Shown piece after piece: positions 63,387 to 64,000 of a stretch of 64,000 bases of DNA (within the stretch, counting starts at the first letter, position 1; every line of letters starts with the position of its first letter). The translations under genes were made by a program, and so were the position numbers. Origin of the DNA: Clavulina sp. PMI_390 (taxonomy: Eukaryota; Basidiomycota; Agaricomycetes; Cantharellales; Hydnaceae); contig WIDE01000015.1 in the NCBI GenBank assembly GCA_015039315.1, positions 61,873 to 125,872 on the forward strand. Reading direction: 5' to 3'. The notes below the pieces were generated by a model that was not told the origin of the DNA, ran no database searches, and saw only the letters and a program-made list of their open reading frames with translations.

Positions 63387-64000
63387 TGCGTAGGTTATGG
63401 GAGCAAGAGAGCGAGGACAAGCTCGAGGGCCTAAGAGCGGAAGCAAAGTTGGCTCCCAACTAATAAACCTTGGGGCGGTGCCTTGGCAGTTGCCTACGAA
63501 ATTGATGCGAACCCACCCTGTCCCCGACCCCCGATATAACGGCGTCGAGATGATTTGCATATGAACCATTACATAGGAACGAACGATGCTCCCAATCAAT
63601 CGGGACCTTGTTTGTGTAGAGGAGCAGATACAGGTGAACATGTTCATCATCTCATCAGCCCTTGTTGCCAAGTGCAGCCAACCCTCCCAACATCATCATC
63701 ACTGTTACCACGACTCCCATCTTCTTACATCTCCTAGTTACCATCGAGCCCTAGAACCTCTTTTGTCTTCAGACTACTTATATAGCAACTTGCCTTGTAC
63801 ATACAAGACAAGATTCCCCCTCCCCAGACTGCAGATTACATCTTGATAGCACCCCCCTTACGATCTCAATCACATTCTTACTTTCTTGGAACCACAGCAG
63901 TGTGATCTAACCTCCAGACTAGGATTGCATTGGACTTGCATTCGGCTCAACCTCAACCTCGTTGTAGTGTCAGACTCAGACCCAAGCAGGAGTCCTAAAG
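63387..64000. promoter_or_regulatory. upstream region of the second WSC gene
   Basis: About 610 nt to the window edge. No gene recognised. A catcatcatcatc microsatellite-like tract lies at about 63691-63703. Confidence 0.35.

Overview
This window is nuclear DNA from a filamentous basidiomycete, most likely an agaricomycete. Almost every gene is cut by 50-65 nt GT-AG introns, genes are packed a few hundred bases apart on both strands, and several families are typical of mushroom-forming fungi (DUF6534 membrane proteins, a DUF6593-like protein, WSC-domain wall proteins). I cannot name the species. No tRNA, rRNA, CRISPR array or intact transposon was seen.

Layout. 0-31 kb is a dense block of conserved eukaryotic genes: a small BRCT protein, EFR3, an MFS transporter, VPS52, a mitochondrial-type methionine aminopeptidase, NEDD8, a LARP7/Pof8-like protein, EMC6, a DUF6593-like protein, TTC27/Emw1, the zinc-finger FG nucleoporin NUP42, the Mediator kinase CDK8, aspartate-semialdehyde dehydrogenase, a BOI-type SH3-SAM-PH scaffold and mitochondrial ribosomal protein uL13m. 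Many pairs are divergent and share short promoters (MetAP/NEDD8, LARP7/EMC6, TTC27/NUP42, CDK8/HOM2, SMC5/orphan, EMC10/SNRNP40).

31.5-43.0 kb is different. It holds four head-to-tail copies of one membrane-protein gene (DUF6534 family) on the minus strand, each in a unit of about 3.1-3.4 kb. Each gene is broken into about 16 tiny exons, including 14-nt and 12-nt microexons kept in every copy I checked. The spacers carry a matching box about 140-175 bp upstream of each start codon, so promoters were duplicated together with the genes. This array is the main accessory feature of the window.

44-56 kb returns to conserved genes: exosome subunit RRP43, SMC5, two orphan small genes, a hemerythrin-domain protein, EMC10 (the second ER membrane complex subunit in the window) and the U5 snRNP WD40 protein SNRNP40.

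56.6-63.4 kb holds two secreted WSC-domain genes in tandem on the minus strand. The first encodes a signal peptide, six WSC domains with Thr/Ser-rich linkers and a C-terminal GH16 glucanase domain. The second encodes one WSC domain and a long Thr/Ser/Val-rich tail. Together they look like a small cell-wall glucan module.

Exon structures were worked out by eye from splice signals, reading frame and family conservation. For EFR3, NEDD8, EMC6, TTC27, HOM2, the BOI gene, the DUF6593-like gene and the hemerythrin gene the summed exon lengths are divisible by three, which supports those models.
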